Source of the DNA: an uncultured Clostridia bacterium
Lineage (GTDB): Bacteria; Bacillota; Clostridia; Christensenellales; Borkfalkiaceae
Direction: 5' to 3'
Length of the DNA: 6,647 bases
Assembly: GCA_944369635.1 (NCBI GenBank)
Contig: CALVXL010000021.1
Location: forward strand, 1 to 6,647
The position numbers were made by a program, and so were the translations under genes. This document shows, piece by piece, positions 6,519 to 6,647 of this stretch (positions are counted from its first letter, which is position 1; every line of letters begins with the position of its first letter). The notes below the pieces were generated by a model, which saw only the letters and a program-made list of their open reading frames with translations, searched no databases and had not been told where the DNA came from.

Positions 6519-6546
6519 ACAAAAACCCCTAGATAGTCTAGGGGTT
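6519..6546 (-). terminator. Perfect hairpin with its T-run on the minus strand (leftward terminator or operator)
   Basis: AACCCCTAGA (6524-6533) and TCTAGGGGTT (6537-6546) form a perfect 10-base-pair stem with a 3-base loop. Read leftward, the stem runs into TTTTTGTT, like an intrinsic terminator for minus-strand transcripts. Read rightward there is no T-run. No minus-strand gene is visible to its right, so it may guard the operon from antisense transcription or may instead be a protein-binding palindrome. Confidence 0.5.
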
Positions 6547-6562
6547 CAGAAAAGGTTAACCG

Positions 6563-6591
6563 TTGAGAAAATTCCTCCGTTTGTATATAAT
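6563..6591 (+). promoter_or_regulatory. Predicted sigma-A promoter of the gene starting at 6640
   Basis: TTGAGA (6563-6568) and consensus TATAAT (6586-6591) are separated by exactly 17 bases. Initiation would be near 6598, giving a leader of about 42 bases. The spacer between the two boxes is almost entirely occupied by the left arm of the inverted repeat at 6570-6584, so a protein bound there would block the polymerase directly. Confidence 0.8.
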
Positions 6592-6639
6592 AAAAGTTGC
6601 GACCTGCCAGTTGCAACAAATAAAACAAACGGAGGAATT
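6570..6639. repeat. Perfect 15-base inverted repeat bracketing the -10 box and ending in the ribosome binding site
   Basis: AATTCCTCCGTTTGT (6570-6584) and its exact reverse complement ACAAACGGAGGAATT (6625-6639) are separated by 40 bases. The left arm fills the -35/-10 spacer. The right arm contains the GGAGG ribosome binding site and ends at the base before the ATG. The 40-base interval holds the -10 box, the predicted transcription start and a smaller GTTGC/GCAAC inverted repeat (6596-6600 with 6613-6617). RNA entering from upstream would carry both arms and could hide the ribosome binding site, whereas RNA from the local promoter would carry only the right arm. Confidence 0.9.
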
Positions 6640-6647
6640 ATGCAAAA
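6640..6647 (+). CDS. Start of an unidentified rightward gene, cut by the window edge
   Basis: ATG 6640-6642 follows GGAGG (6631-6635) by four bases and lies downstream of a consensus-quality promoter, so a gene very likely starts here. Only two complete codons (Met-Gln) are visible and nothing can be said about the product. Its start context (19 bases from 6629) matches that of the minus-strand MDR gene at 16 of 19 positions. Confidence 0.65.

Overview
The window looks like a chromosomal segment from an anaerobic member of the Bacillota, most likely class Clostridia. The pointers are strong AGGAGG-type ribosome binding sites, textbook sigma-A promoters (TTGACT-N17-TATAAT), the order rpmE / DUF1385 / prmC / prfA that I recall from clostridial genomes, and an isopropylmalate-synthase relative that resembles the anaerobe-type Re-citrate synthase. 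This assignment is inference from gene content; no rRNA or other taxonomic marker is present.

Layout. Bases 1-425 hold the 5' part of a minus-strand medium-chain dehydrogenase/reductase (MDR, zinc alcohol dehydrogenase-like) gene that runs off the left edge. Bases 426-648 are a divergent promoter region with one promoter facing left and one facing right. From 649 onward everything reads rightward: rpmE (zinc-ribbon ribosomal protein L31), an intrinsic terminator, a 599-residue protein fusing a DUF1385/YqhQ-type membrane domain to the release-factor methyltransferase PrmC, prfA (release factor 1, overlapping the previous stop by one base), a class I aspartate-type aminotransferase, and a DRE-TIM acyltransferase most like Re-citrate synthase. 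Bases 6416-6639 are non-coding and contain a GC-rich hairpin, a second perfect hairpin whose T-run lies on the minus strand, a sigma-A promoter, and a perfect 15-base inverted repeat that brackets the -10 box and ends in the Shine-Dalgarno sequence of a gene starting at 6640, just before the right edge.

How the genes work together. L31, PrmC and RF1 form a translation module: PrmC methylates the glutamine of the GGQ motif of RF1, and the two are translationally coupled here. The aminotransferase and the citrate-synthase-like enzyme form a small central nitrogen/carbon module (oxaloacetate, 2-oxoglutarate, aspartate and glutamate), apparently transcribed with the translation genes because gaps are only 19 and 10 bases.

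The two items most worth a second look are the DUF1385-PrmC fusion, which would tether a cytosolic release-factor methyltransferase to the membrane, and the 15-base inverted repeat around the right-hand promoter. No tRNA, rRNA, CRISPR array or complete mobile element is visible.
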